29,326 nt of DNA from Chara braunii (taxonomy: Eukaryota; Streptophyta; Charophyceae; Charales; Characeae), in NCBI GenBank assembly GCA_003427395.1, contig BFEA01000233.1, positions 2,042,959 to 2,072,284 of the forward strand, given 5' to 3'. Positions 1 to 10,131 of this stretch are shown in pieces (the first letter of the stretch is position 1; each line of letters starts with the position of its first letter). The notes under the pieces are model-generated. The model did not search any database. It was given only the letters and a program-made list of their open reading frames with translations, and had not been told where the DNA came from. Made by a program: the position numbers and the translations under genes.

Positions 1-40
1 CTCCTCCTCCTCCTCCTCCTCTTCCTCCTCCTCCTCCTCC
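1..40. repeat. (CTC)n microsatellite
   Basis: Nearly pure CTC trinucleotide tract with one CTT interruption, cut by the window edge. No function visible. Confidence 0.9.
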
Positions 41-61
41 ATGGCCGTTTCACAATATTCT

Positions 62-242
62 TGAATCAATCAATCAACCAATCAATCATCAATTAGGACC
101 GTCGATTCCGATGGATCTTGATTGATTCAAGATCCAATCGAACCGCGATTCGATTGGATCTCAAATCAATCAAGACTCATCGGAATCGATGATTCTGATT
201 GATTGACTGATTATATTGATTGATCGATTGATTGATTGATTA

Positions 243-309
<67 letters not shown>

Positions 310-310
310 A
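62..310. repeat. Foldback region with (AATC)n and (GATT)n arms
   Basis: AATC-type repeats at 62-95 face GATT-type repeats at 197-310, so the whole block can pair with itself. Inside are a perfect 12-bp inverted repeat at 102-113/178-189, a 9-bp stem with a 7-nt loop at 112-120/128-136, and a 12-bp stem with a 6-nt loop at 131-142/149-160. The two inner stems overlap slightly and would compete. No coding potential beyond repeat shadows. Confidence 0.75.
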
Positions 311-679
311 ATCTGTTGAACAAATTTTTTATCGGGTAAAACGAATGATTCGAGGCCTCGGGGGCGAAACACCCTCAACCTATTCTCGAACTCTAAATAG
401 GTAAGGTTTTGGGGTTGCTTAAGTGAGCCGTGAGGATCAATGAAAGCTCCAAGTGTGTCATTTTTGGTAAGCACAAAAGTCGAGCTACGATGCCAACTGC
501 GTTGTCGGTGCGAATACCCTTACAAGGGTATCCGCCCTGGTTTTTGCTAGCGACAAAAAATAAGTTTGGTTAACCGTTAAGTATACCATGCGAGTCACAT
601 CCTTGTCTGTTATTTACGCTGACTAAATAGTTGACTAGGGTAGAGAGTCTATGAGCGCGTGGACTTAGGGAACGCGTGA
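311..679. other. Unassigned spacer
   Basis: No recognisable gene. A minus-strand frame runs from 474 into the GATT repeat at 211, but its 3' half is only repeat-encoded residues and the rest matches no family I know. A small inverted repeat (ATACCC/GGGTAT) lies near 516-533. Confidence 0.4.
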
Positions 680-1312
680 TTTTTATTTATTTATTTTTTA
701 TTTTTTATTTTTTTAATAATAATAACCGGGCCCGGTGCCCAAGGCTGATATTACCAATAATAAGATTGAGGCCGGGGTCCTCACAGTCTGCCCGGAGTGA
801 TCGAACCGAAACTACTGAGAATCGGGTTCAGCATCCCTCAAATGGATATGATGATGACCATGATGATAATGATGCTAATGAGAATGATGATTCAAATATA
901 TGAAAAAATATCGGAGATTATGCTATATCAGCTATTCTGGCGTCCTAATCCTAGTACAACTCTTAGCCCTTCCTGTACCAGGACACTTTACCTCAGAGAC
1001 AAAACCAACCTAACCAACATCAACCATAACTGATCTTTTCTCGCCTCCTTGCAGCCCCCCCCGGTTCACCACTGGAATGCCTTCCACCCTGAGCAAGCCC
1101 AAATCTCTCTACAAGGCCTCACACTCCTGCCATTTACAGGTTACAGGGCAACGCCCCTGCTACGACCAGCGTCGTTCTGGCATCGGTAAACCAAGGGCAC
1201 AGAACAGAGCAACTTAGTAGATATCAGTCTAGGTTCAACCATCTCTGAAGTCCTATATCCCGGATGTGACAGAATGCTAGATGCTGCCAAAATTTCAGAA
1301 CACCAAAAAGCT
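680..1312 (-). mobile_element. Family A retroposon copy A1 (poly(A)-tailed, sense on minus strand)
   Basis: A T-rich tract at 680-720 is the poly(A) tail read from the other strand. The body to about 1312 aligns by eye with copies at 1400-1900, 23500-23857 and 24393-24917. Shared landmarks are the AAGGCTGATATTACC block next to the tail, an internal ATG/GAT-rich stretch near 845-900, and a block with CCTGTACCAGGACA. A 5-bp stem with a 7-nt loop sits at 815-831. The copies end at different points at the end distal to poly(A), as expected for 5' truncation during target-primed reverse transcription. I infer a LINE 3' end or a LINE-mobilised element. No open frame of known function was seen. Confidence 0.7.
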
Positions 1313-1319
1313 TAATATA

Positions 1320-1398
1320 ACAATAATCAGATGATGATACTGGTGATGTGATGACGATGATGATGATGATGAGGATGAGGATGAGTATGCTGATTATG
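1320..1398. repeat. ATG/GAT-rich microsatellite
   Basis: Short imperfect (GAT)n/(ATG)n tract between two family A copies. It resembles the internal ATG-rich stretch of the retroposon. Confidence 0.6.
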
Positions 1399-1399
1399 A

Positions 1400-1900
1400 T
1401 TTTTTTATTTTTTTTTAATGATGAAAATAATAATGATGATGATGATTAGTATGTAAAATTATAGAAGACTATGCTATATCAGCAATTCTAGCCTCCTAAT
1501 CCTATAACAACTCCTAACCCTCCCTGTACCAGGACATTACATCTCAAAGACAATGCCATCCTAACCAATGTCAACCATAGCTGACCTGTTCTCGCCACCT
1601 ATACTATCCCTGGATCCATAGGTTGTCAAGGCAGCCCCCCCCAGTTCGCCACTGAATTGCTTTCCTCCCTCAGCAAAACCCAGATCTCTTTACAAGGCCT
1701 CACACTCCTGCAATTTGCAGATTACAGGGCAACACCCCAGCTCCGGCCAGCGTCGTTCTGACATCGGCAAACCAGAGGCATAGAACAGAGCAACTCTGCG
1801 GAAAACAGTCCTGATTCGACCATCTATGAAATCCTATATCCCGAATGAGGAAGAAGGTCAGATGCCGCAAAGAATTACCGAACACCAAAAAGCTTGATAT
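1400..1900 (-). mobile_element. Family A retroposon copy A2
   Basis: Second family A copy in the same orientation as A1, with a T-rich tract at 1400-1417. It aligns from the TATGCTATATCAGC block to the CACCAAAAAGCTT block. It lacks the tail-proximal AAGGCTGATATT segment and has about 28 extra bases near 1595-1630 relative to A1. It is more diverged than A1 or A4, so probably older. A plus-strand AATAAA lies just past its end near 1940, with no transcript evidence. Confidence 0.65.
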
Positions 1901-2600
1901 AGCATCAATGAAGACTGTGAAATTCTTTCTTTTTTTTGTGAATAAAGATACGTTAATTTGAACTTTGAAAGTCTCTTCCCCTCCCTCCTCTACTCATTAC
2001 CCCTCTGTCCCTTTATTGCCTCCGCCGAAAACAGTCCTCCAATGTAGGACCTCCTTTTCAGCCCCAACTTGGAACAACCCCTCTCTTCCTCGCTATAATC
2101 CAAGAGACATTCAGCTACCACCAGAAGAATGCCCCTGCAAACCTCTTACCCTATTCTGCCCTCGCTGGGGCTATCCACCCCAACCCCAGAATAGAGCAAC
2201 CCTCAACTTCTGCACACACCCTCTTCAGAGCGCCACCTCCCTCCTTGTGACACCCCTGCAGAGTACTGCTCTCCCCACCTTTCCACCCGTACCATGAACT
2301 TCGAAACAACCGTCATCATCCATTCAGGGAGGAAAGTGAACTCCCATATGATTGAAACATAATTAGCAAGATCACCAACGAAATTACTACTGAAACGATT
2401 CTTTTTCTTTTTGAGTTGAAGATAGTTAGTTAATAATGAAATAAGATTATGAAAATCTCATTCATAGAGAACTATGAAATATGAAGAAGTAAACAAGAAA
2501 AAATTAATCTAAAATGAATTAGAACTTTGGTATTCAAAGATACCATATCGAAATGTACATTAATAAGAAATCTAGGTATTTAAAAACTACCTTCCCAATT
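1901..2600. other. Unassigned CT-rich then AT-rich spacer
   Basis: 1965-2297 (+) is open and would encode a Pro/Ser/Leu-rich peptide of 110 residues, but the composition follows from a C/T-rich strand and no domain is visible. 2300-2600 is AT-rich with no convincing frame. Confidence 0.4.
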
Positions 2601-2616
2601 AATAAAATAGGAAATA

Positions 2617-2751
2617 AGATGCTGATGTTGATGATGATGATGATGATGATGACGCACCAATGATGATGATGCTCATAATGATGATGATGATGATGATGAT
2701 GACGCACCAATGATGATGATGCTCATAATGGTGATGATGATGATGATGATT

Positions 2752-2785
<34 letters not shown>

Positions 2786-2937
2786 CGCACCAATGAAGAT
2801 GCTCATAACGATGATGATGATGTCAGTAGTGTTGCTGCTGCTGCTGATGATGATGATGATGTTGATGATGATGATAATGACGATGATCCAGATGATGATA
2901 ATGATGATGGTGAGATGATGATGATGACGATGATGAA

Positions 2938-2976
<39 letters not shown>

Positions 2977-2977
2977 A

Positions 2978-3015
<38 letters not shown>

Positions 3016-3045
3016 AATAATAATGATGATGATGACGGCGATGAT
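2617..3045. repeat. Expanded (GAT/ATG)n repeat with embedded GACGCACCAA units
   Basis: Long imperfect GAT array. A non-repeat island starting GACGCACCAA and ending near GCTCATAA recurs at about 2651, 2701 and 2784, giving a higher-order pattern. A GCT-rich patch is at 2832-2845. All long reading frames here (poly-His, poly-Ser, poly-Met) are repeat shadows. Confidence 0.9.
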
Positions 3046-3159
3046 AAAACCGAAGCTGGTGATGAAGATGCCCTCTTACGAGCTGATGATAAAGCTGTCG
3101 CTAGCGAACATGCTGATGAAGAAACCCACTTACTAACTGATGTTGTCCTGATAAGATGA
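2914..3159 (+). other. Possible acidic open frame (poly-Asp then mixed acidic C-terminus)
   Basis: In this frame the GAT repeat reads as poly-Asp and stays open into about 40 non-repeat codons that are also strongly acidic (for example the stretch TEAGDEDALLRADDKAVASE), ending in TGA at 3157-3159. Acidic character continuing outside the repeat is what might be expected of a real exon, but there is no start codon in this frame and no splice or homology evidence. It could equally be chance. Confidence 0.2.
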
Positions 3160-3574
3160 CGCAAAATCTTTCTCAAAACAAACGCACTTGATATGAGCTG
3201 AGAACCTGAATATCACTTCTCTCCTTATCTCCCTTCATTCATCCTCCCATCTCATAGGACACACTGTACTCTCCTCCCTCTTGCTGCGAGCCGACCTCCT
3301 CCACCAAATTATGCAAGATGAAGAGTACCAATGATTATTCCTGAAGCAAGCCTCGTAAGAAAAACTTGCTCCCCCTTACACGGCATGCTAGCTCGTAGCA
3401 TTCCTCGTGACAGGCACAAGACGGGGAGATGGCACTACGAATGCTTTCAAATGTTAGGAGATAGAGAGGTGAAGTATTCACCACCTCGATCATCTCACAG
3501 CTTCGCCGAGCATACCACGTTCGTTGAAGATCCAGCCCCCGCGCCACTCAGCAATTCCACACTCGAATTTCATA
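3160..3574. other. Unassigned spacer
   Basis: Overlapping frames of 70-84 codons exist on both strands at 3331-3585, but none shows a known motif. I see no gene that can be supported. Confidence 0.35.
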
Positions 3575-3689
3575 GCGCGCCCTAAATCTTCGATATATCA
3601 TGATCCACTCGACCATTTAATCTGAAATTTGGACCACCTCAGCTCCTCGACATAGACCACCGGTGGTCCAATTTTCAGCTCAGGGCGCG
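3575..3689. repeat. Imperfect inverted repeat (foldback)
   Basis: Outer arms GCGCGCCCT (3575-3583) and AGGGCGCG (3682-3689) flank 16-bp inner arms at 3622-3637 and 3663-3678 that match at 15 of 16 positions. A perfect 14-bp palindrome, GACCACCGGTGGTC, sits at 3655-3668. Size and symmetry recall a small foldback element, but no flanking target duplication was identified. Confidence 0.55.
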
Positions 3690-3801
3690 TGCCCAATCGC
3701 GCGTAATCGTCAAGCGCGCGCGTGCTATTTTCCTTGCTGCGTACAAATTTCCAACGCGCGCGACTCAGTGGCAGTAACTTTGATTGATGATTGATATTGC
3801 C

Positions 3802-3833
3802 GGGGCGCAGCGCTCCCGGTAGCGCTGTGCCCC
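3802..3833. repeat. Strong GC-rich stem-loop
   Basis: Thirteen-bp arms (3802-3814 and 3821-3833) match at 12 of 13 positions around a 6-nt loop CCCGGT. It is the most stable short hairpin seen in the window by eye. No T-run follows, so a terminator role is not supported. Confidence 0.7.
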
Positions 3834-3839
3834 GATTGG

Positions 3840-5420
3840 TCAGGGAATGCGTGATCTCTTCTCTTGTTGACGAGTAAAGAACCGGCGTGGTTACTGACCA
3901 AAATTTTAGCTCTGATTAAACTAGGATTGAAAAAGATTTTGTCTTTTGATTGGTGCGTTTGCCTATGACGTGTATGTATCGAAGGACGGCATTGACAAAA
4001 ATGTGGCTTTGAAACGTTTCAATAGATCTGGCCGTTGTGCAATAGCAGCTTATTTAGGTATCCGTCAAAACTAGACCCAACCTTGGGCCTAGTACTACTG
4101 GTTGCAGCGTCGGATTTTCATCAAAGAGATTCAGGGATTGAGGTCGAGCGGTGTCGATGCAGGGATATCAGAGTAGCGCAAAGGGGCCGAGGGGTTGAGG
4201 GTCCGGCGAGGTTATACCCCTTGTTTTTTCCGTCAGCGACAGCGGAACGATGCTAGCAGGTTTCTTTTTCCCTCGTTCGTCATATTTTGACAATTAAAAG
4301 TTTCTAAACATTTTATGATTTCTTGTTATATTATTATTATTTTGCTTCGATGCTCCTTGACATGGGTACGACGCCGGATTGAGGGGTCGTCGCGAGGATC
4401 GAGAACCTTGACCTCACTCCTCCTTTGGTTGACCTACGAGCCCCTGCAAATTTGGGATAATGGTGAAGTCCCTCAGGTCTGCCCGTCTTGAAAATACGGG
4501 CCGAGGAGTTCAACGTGAGTAACTGTGGTGGGGTTCGTGGTCGTGGCTTCCCTCACTTCTCATTTGGAGAGCATCAATAGCCTAAAGTGGAAGGGAATTG
4601 GAGAACATTCCGAGCGAGTTTGTGGGATTGCAGCCCGACAGTGGCGTGAGTCGCTGTGAGTGCACCGTCCATCGACCATGATATGTTGTGATAGGTTTTG
4701 AGTGTGACCATGCCTGTTGGGTTCCTCGAGGCGGTGAACTCGCCTGCACACAGGGGGCGCCAGGTGGAGGCCCGCAGCGGGACTGACTACAGCGGTCGTA
4801 CCCATGGAACCCGCCCCTAGTTCGGTCCCCAAGGTTTCCATTTTACTTTCTGTTGCTACCGTCGAGACAAGGACCCCCCTCACGCTACAGGCCTCGCAGC
4901 TAGTATGCGCCCTCACACTAGTCGCAGTGTTGGGAATCACCCCGACAGTCAGGCAAAGGTCGTACACCTCAGCGCTGTCCACCTTCGGGGCTGATTGATC
5001 CGGGAAGGAGAGTTGTTGTGCACTTCTTAGTGGACTTCCACTTCGATGACTACCGTCTTAGTGGTGTTTTGGGTTAGCGCACGGTTTGTCACCGACAAGG
5101 GCGAAGTGAAGGAAGAAGAGTAAGAGTGGACTGCCAAAGTGAGCGAATGAACCCGGACATTAAATTGCGCAAGGTACATATAGAATGAATAGGAGATGGT
5201 GAAGATTGAATGAACGAACAAGATAACCGGGGAAGAAGGTGCTTCATACCTGTTCCTTGATGAAAACAGTCAAATGAAGATCCGTTTTGGACGTTCTTTG
5301 CCATGACGATGTACATGAGTGTATAAATAACCAAGACAAAATACAATAAGTCCGAGATGTGCCTCTTCGCCCCATTGGGGCGCTACATCAATACCTAGTC
5401 AGCCTAGCTCTATTTTATCC
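3840..5420. other. Unassigned intergenic stretch
   Basis: No recognisable domain. The longest frame is 140 codons on the minus strand (4560-4982), overlapped by a 64-codon plus-strand frame. Neither has a known motif and both lie in GC-rich sequence where open frames arise by chance. Confidence 0.35.
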
Positions 5421-5423
5421 CCA

Positions 5424-6330
5424 TTTTTTATTTTTTATTTTTATTTTTTTAACAACTCCTTTTGTGCTAGTTGTGCTGGTATCATGTTTACAAGAAGTAC
5501 AATCTTTTCAACCCATTCAACTAGTCTTAGATTCACTCGTAACCCAATCAGGACCTTGGGGCCATACTTAACCACAAGGGGGGAAAGGGGTCAGACTCTG
5601 GAAAATTTGATAAGGGTCACAAAGGAAATGTAGAGTCAACCATAGTCCAGTCACACTTCTTCCTCTTCTCCTCTCCTTGCCCCTTTTTTCTAACCTGCCC
5701 CAACTTTCCCACATGGGTTCCCCCTAACCAGCATTGGTTGAATCGTTGGATGTGTTGAAGGATTTCTTTTGGTGAGGATAAAAATTGATTTTTTTCCTTA
5801 AACCACCTGTACTTCACGGAGTTGTGCCTGTTACCATGCCACCATTTTAGGAAATATACGGGCCACTACAGGAGCGCCCAAATTCATTCGACTAGAAACG
5901 TTTTTACTCTATTTCTCTCCACAGTCAATAGAGCAATTATAATTTTTTTTTGTGAATCAGTTTGTATTTGTTGTTTAGCTGTGTCAATGAATACTGGTCC
6001 ATCTCACCGAACACATATTTCATACGTACATCTTCTCAACCATAGGGGGCATAGTACCTCTGTCCTACCCAGGATGCACAAGTTTTGTGAAAACTCATCA
6101 ATAGAAGTTGGGGACCAGGTTTCAAGAAGAAAGGCCCTGCAGTCCCATGGCCACTGAAGTTTTGTAGTATTTGTACCAACATTAGACCAGATACGGTCCC
6201 ACCACCTCCGGAGCCAAATGGCCCAAGACAATGAAGGAAGACATACTCAATTGTCTCAGAAATTAGCTTGGATGGGAACACTGATCTACCATCGCCTTTA
6301 TTTGTTGTGTCGACTGTTGCCATGCTCACT
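5424..6330 (-). mobile_element. 5'-truncated LINE: C-terminal zf-RVT region, 3' UTR and poly(A)
   Basis: Read on the minus strand this copy shows SETIEYVFLHC (the H/C half of a reverse-transcriptase zinc-binding motif, with Tyr in place of the His), a frame shift near 6230, then LRRWWDRIW and a following W-P segment, a WLRRC motif, and further on a stretch around LSSPKEILQHIQRFNQCW (5617-5817). A 3' UTR follows and an A-rich tail at 5450-5424. The first CxxC pair is not recognisable. The order matches the LINE copies at 23085-25090 on the plus strand. It lacks the family A insertions found there and serves as a natural empty site. It is 5'-truncated at about 6330 and non-functional. Confidence 0.7.
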
Positions 6331-6481
6331 TAGTTCTAACCCCGAGGTAGTCCCCTATATGCTCATTGGCTTACAAGAAGCCAAAGGTATTATGTTCATG
6401 CTCAAACGCACAACGGGCTTGTGATAAGCCATGACCCATACTCAACGGCTTCCCGTACCCATAAGGGAAAATCCCACGTAA

Positions 6482-6580
6482 GCCTTGAAGCTGCGTAGCA
6501 TCGCGCTCGGGCTCAGTGACCGAACCCGAACGCTTGGTACCAAGCCCGAACGTGACCCAAAATTGACCGATCCCGAACAT
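6482..6580. repeat. CCCGAACG repeats around a perfect 12-bp palindrome
   Basis: The palindrome CTTGGTACCAAG is flanked directly on both sides by CCCGAACG. Related GAAC motifs recur nearby and in the palindromic repeat at 6787-6873. Confidence 0.5.
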
Positions 6581-6780
6581 TTTTATTTTTTTTATTTTTT
6601 TATTTATTTTATATATATATAGGGGTTGGGGGGCCCGGGGGGGGATCACTCATGATTCCTAAACATATGCACACACACACACCATACACACGCACCCCCA
6701 GACATCCCACAAACACCCCACATACACCCCACATACACCCCACATACCACACACACATGAGGACGTGCTCGACAACCCTC
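6581..6780. repeat. T-rich tract, (TA)n, G-run and CA-rich minisatellite
   Basis: In order: a T-rich tract (about 6580-6612), a short (TA)n, a G-rich run, (CA)n, then about three copies of a CACCCCACATA unit near 6710-6750. The T-rich tract could be an old retroposon tail, but I recognise no element body next to it. Confidence 0.7.
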
Positions 6781-6786
6781 TAATTT

Positions 6787-6873
6787 GCGCTCGGCCGAAT
6801 ATGTTCGGTTCGCGCTCGGTCGAGCGCCCGAACACGTTCGGCTGCTCGGTGGGGCGCCAAACATGTTCGGTGT
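6787..6873. repeat. Three ~30-bp repeats each containing a palindrome of type CCGAACATGTTCGG
   Basis: Palindromic cores start at 6795, 6828 and 6857 (variants CCGAATATGTTCGG, CCGAACACGTTCGG, CCAAACATGTTCGG), each preceded by GCTCGG. A further palindrome, CGCTCGGTCGAGCG, lies between the first two. Regular spacing and symmetry suggest either a minisatellite or a cluster of dimeric binding sites. Function unknown. Confidence 0.6.
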
Positions 6874-7260
6874 GCTACACAACCTTGAAGTATGGGTTCT
6901 AGGTGAATGGAAAAAACGGGGTTTATTATTATTATTATTTTTATTTTTTTTTCCTCTCTCTTATCTCTTTTATTTTCTTCTTTTTTCTTCTTGAAAGGAG
7001 AAGAGACACGGAACAGAAGAGCACGACTGTTGTTCAAATTTTTGCACGCACGCCATCTTCCCTTCTTGTCGCGCATTGCCTTCTTGCATGCCTCTTCGTC
7101 TTCCCTTGAGTGAAGTCGATCCTCCCCTTACACACACATGATACAAAATGCTGGAAATTGGCACCCGGTAGCCAACCCGCGTGTCAATTTCCTTCACATC
7201 CATCGGGCATTTGCCTATGGCGCTACATTCAAGGTTCACAGGAGCTACACAGGGTAAGAT

Positions 7261-7318
7261 GAAGGTGATAAATAGCAACAGGGTCAGTTCTCTGACATGA
7301 TCAGTTTGGGAGGGAAGA

Positions 7319-7390
<72 letters not shown>

Positions 7391-7438
7391 CCCCCCCCCC
7401 CCGAAGGTGATAAATAGCAACAGGGCTAGTTTTCTGAC
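7261..7438. repeat. 36-bp direct repeat bracketing (CT)n(C)n
   Basis: The segment starting GAAGGTGATAAATAGCAACA occurs at 7261-7296 and again at 7403-7438 with a few mismatches. Between them are 24 other bases, about 33 CT units (7322-7387) and 15 consecutive C (7388-7402). The flanking duplication suggests slippage or unequal exchange at the tract. Confidence 0.85.
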
Positions 7439-7469
7439 AAATATTAAATATTCCCAACAATATCTGAAA

Positions 7470-7565
7470 TGTTCAACAGTTGATCATCACATTTTCAACA
7501 ACATTTTTCAACAACTTGTAAACAACTTTTCAACAATTTTTCAACAACTTTTCAACAATTGAAAA
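7470..7565. repeat. TTTTCAACAAC minisatellite
   Basis: About six imperfect units of 10-15 bases built on TTTTTCAACAAC, ending in a short foldback (CTTTTCAA/TTGAAAAAG). Confidence 0.75.
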
Positions 7566-8697
7566 AGTGTTGAGCACAGTGTCGCATGTTTATGACATAT
7601 GTTATCAACGTTGAGTTCCTTCACTTTTGGTGGAACAAATGACACTACCCCCGCCAAACTGTTTATTAACACAAAACCAACAGTTTAAAAGGGGTGCCCA
7701 CATTTGATAAACCGCCAAAAAAAATGCCCACAATTTTTCTGTTGTGGCTGTATAATAGGGATGGTCGGATCAATGTGGTGAAAGCGGAAAGCACGCACCA
7801 CTTGAACGACCAACCCAATCACACTAAGTATTCAACTCGCATCCATCGATCCTTCTAGAACCCTGACCCTTCGTCTGTCCTGCTCATCTACACCCCGCGC
7901 TACCCACACCACACACTGACACCCCGTCGCCTTCCGCGCCATAAATTATCGCAACCCCTTCCTCTCCTCCTTTTTATCTCGGTTGCAATATTGCGCGAGC
8001 TATGCTCGAGGTCCACTACATCGAACAGGCTTGACTTACCCAAGTGACGGGAGGAGTGACGACGTGGGGCGGGCTTACCGATAGGCTTGGGGTAAGACAG
8101 TCGGAGGGACTAAGCGGTGGTGGAGATCGGACTCCGGCAGCGGCGGGGCCTTGTGGCTATGGTTGTCGGTGGTTCTGACGGATTGGGGCTGGGCCCAGGG
8201 CGGCCAGCCATGTGAGAAATTTTATATGCGGCGGACCTCGTTTTTATCTCCATTGTTGCTTTGTCCAAGTGTGATGTGTGCAAGGTCCCGACGCATGGGT
8301 GTTCCGTTGTACGCATGCTGTGGTACAAGAGTTTATGGATGTTAAATATCTCACTGACCAAGACGGCTGAATGAGTAGATGTGTGGGCGCTTAATAGCCG
8401 CTTATAGGCGTGTTTATGGGGAGTGGTGGGCGTCAACTGTTTGCATGGATGCATGAGTGTGTTGGATCTTCCTCCCTTCCCCGACCCTTTTTTTCGATCT
8501 TAACATCGCGTATAGGCGCAAGACTGGCACCAACACCTTCCCTTTCTCTCCCCCTTGATGCGCGCAAGAAATCCGCACGAACGGGGTGGTGTCGCCCCCA
8601 TGAATTAAACTCGATAACATGAGAGATCAGTCACTCACGTCTCCGCGATGAAGCTGATATCCCCGCAACTCGACAGAACCCTGGATCCCCAACCCGA

Positions 8698-8738
<41 letters not shown>

Positions 8739-9700
8739 GTGGGTTTCGCCAATCATTACATGGAGCCAGCGTTCGTCTCGGCGGACGTGAGCGCGGGCAC
8801 ATGTCTGTGCTCAACCTTCATATCGGTCCATCGCAGTGTGCTGCCGACCTTCCCGATCGCAGACGACGATAACGTGTATTGGGATGTGAACGTGCGAAGC
8901 GCTCTGCGACGAACCGAACACATTCATCTGCATAACCCCACCAAGGCCTGTCGCATTGGAGGGAATGGGTTTGTGTTGATTGATCGGTTATCTTCCCCTC
9001 CCTTGATATTGCCCTACACCGAATTGACTGTGTTTCCCTAGTCTGCGGCCCACGCCACATTGTGGCCTCAGTTTAACTGCCGCTGGTGTCGCCAGGGGGA
9101 TTCGTGTTCCTGACGAAGGCTGGTTCTGGGATACGTAGGTTCGGCTCAATTCCCAAAACTCTGCTGTAATGCGGGGCCGCTCCCGGCTCACCTTCAAGCC
9201 TCGGTTCCCCCGGCCCACCCGACACTCGGTGACCCCGTGCTAGGACGGCTGCGCGAGCTTGACGAATCTGACACCAAGGCTTGAAAATTCCCTATTCCGG
9301 AGTAAACACCTCAAAAGTTTGCGTGAACTTGACGCAAATGGAGCGGTAGAACTCAGCTTCCTTGTCTGCTCTTTCTTTCCCCTGTCGTTACTCTTTTGGT
9401 TTTTTTGTTTATGGTTGCTTCAGAATAATATTTAGCTTCGGCGCTTGCCCTCAGCGACAGTTCGAACCCAAGAGGACAGCACCTCGGCCCGAAACAAGAA
9501 TCCCCCGTTTTGCCCAGGCGATTCAACTCCACCGGCAAAAACTCCTTGGCCACACCCCCAACTGCTCTGATTGGCGTTCGAAGTACAACACGCCGTGCAG
9601 GGTGTGAGGTTGCTATCAAAGCTGATTTGTTTCGGCTCCGAGGTTTCCTTGGGACGACTGTAAATTTTGTTGAATAACCTTATTATTAGTTATTAATTTT
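7566..9700. other. Unassigned stretch with a short (GA)n tract
   Basis: No domain recognised on either strand. A pure (AG)n tract lies at 8703-8732. Several 64-114-codon frames overlap on both strands in this GC-rich region, typical of chance. The part next to the gypsy relic (roughly 9000-9720) should contain its 5' LTR, but I could not define an LTR start or find a matching 3' copy. Confidence 0.4.
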
Positions 9701-9728
9701 GGAAAATTTTGTGTATTTCAGGATAGGC

Positions 9729-9737
9729 TGGCGCCCA
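9729..9737 (+). promoter_or_regulatory. Candidate retrotransposon primer-binding site
   Basis: TGGCGCCCA is complementary to the 3' end expected of a tRNA ending TGGGCGCCA (tRNA-Lys type, general knowledge of retroelements). It lies 8 nt after a CA dinucleotide (9719-9720) that could end a 5' LTR and about 400 bases upstream of gag. With no LTR pair found this remains tentative. Confidence 0.4.
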
Positions 9738-10131
9738 GGTGCCGCTGCCCCAGGAACGCCAATCAAAACCAAGCAAATGGGCAGGTTCAAAATCCACCCC
9801 ACGCCATGGCCAAACCACGGTAGGGAGTGGACAATCATGTAGGAATGGCCAACCACCCCTTATACTTCGTTCCTCCTCCTTCAGAAGTTTCCATTTTCTC
9901 CGAAGATGAGACAGACCCATATGGCTGGCTGCCTTGAAGGCCCAGGGTTAGACGGACCAGTTGCTTCGAGATGAGGTTCCAGCAAGGTTAGCTGGAACGC
10001 GTTTGAATAGTATGGACACAATCTCTATACCAATTGGCCAACCGTCCAGAGAAATTTTCTTGAACGCTTTGATCACATCGCATCAGGGCATTGTCTGCGC
10101 CTAATCAAAAAATACACGCAGCAGCCCTTAG

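Noticed and set aside
1965-2297. Proline-rich protein gene
   Set aside because: Composition follows from C/T-rich DNA, with no motif, signal peptide or conserved context.
2599-3176. Poly-His, poly-Ser and poly-Met frames
   Set aside because: Direct translation of the GAT/ATG repeat; no non-repeat coding sequence supports them.
3802-3833. Transcription terminator
   Set aside because: The hairpin has no following T-run and the context is eukaryotic.
4560-4998. 140-codon minus-strand ORF and overlapping plus-strand ORF
   Set aside because: No recognised domain and both strands open in GC-rich sequence; no way to choose or support either.
8648-9041. ORFs around the (GA)n tract
   Set aside because: One is mainly Arg-Glu from the repeat, and the other lacks a convincing start or motif.
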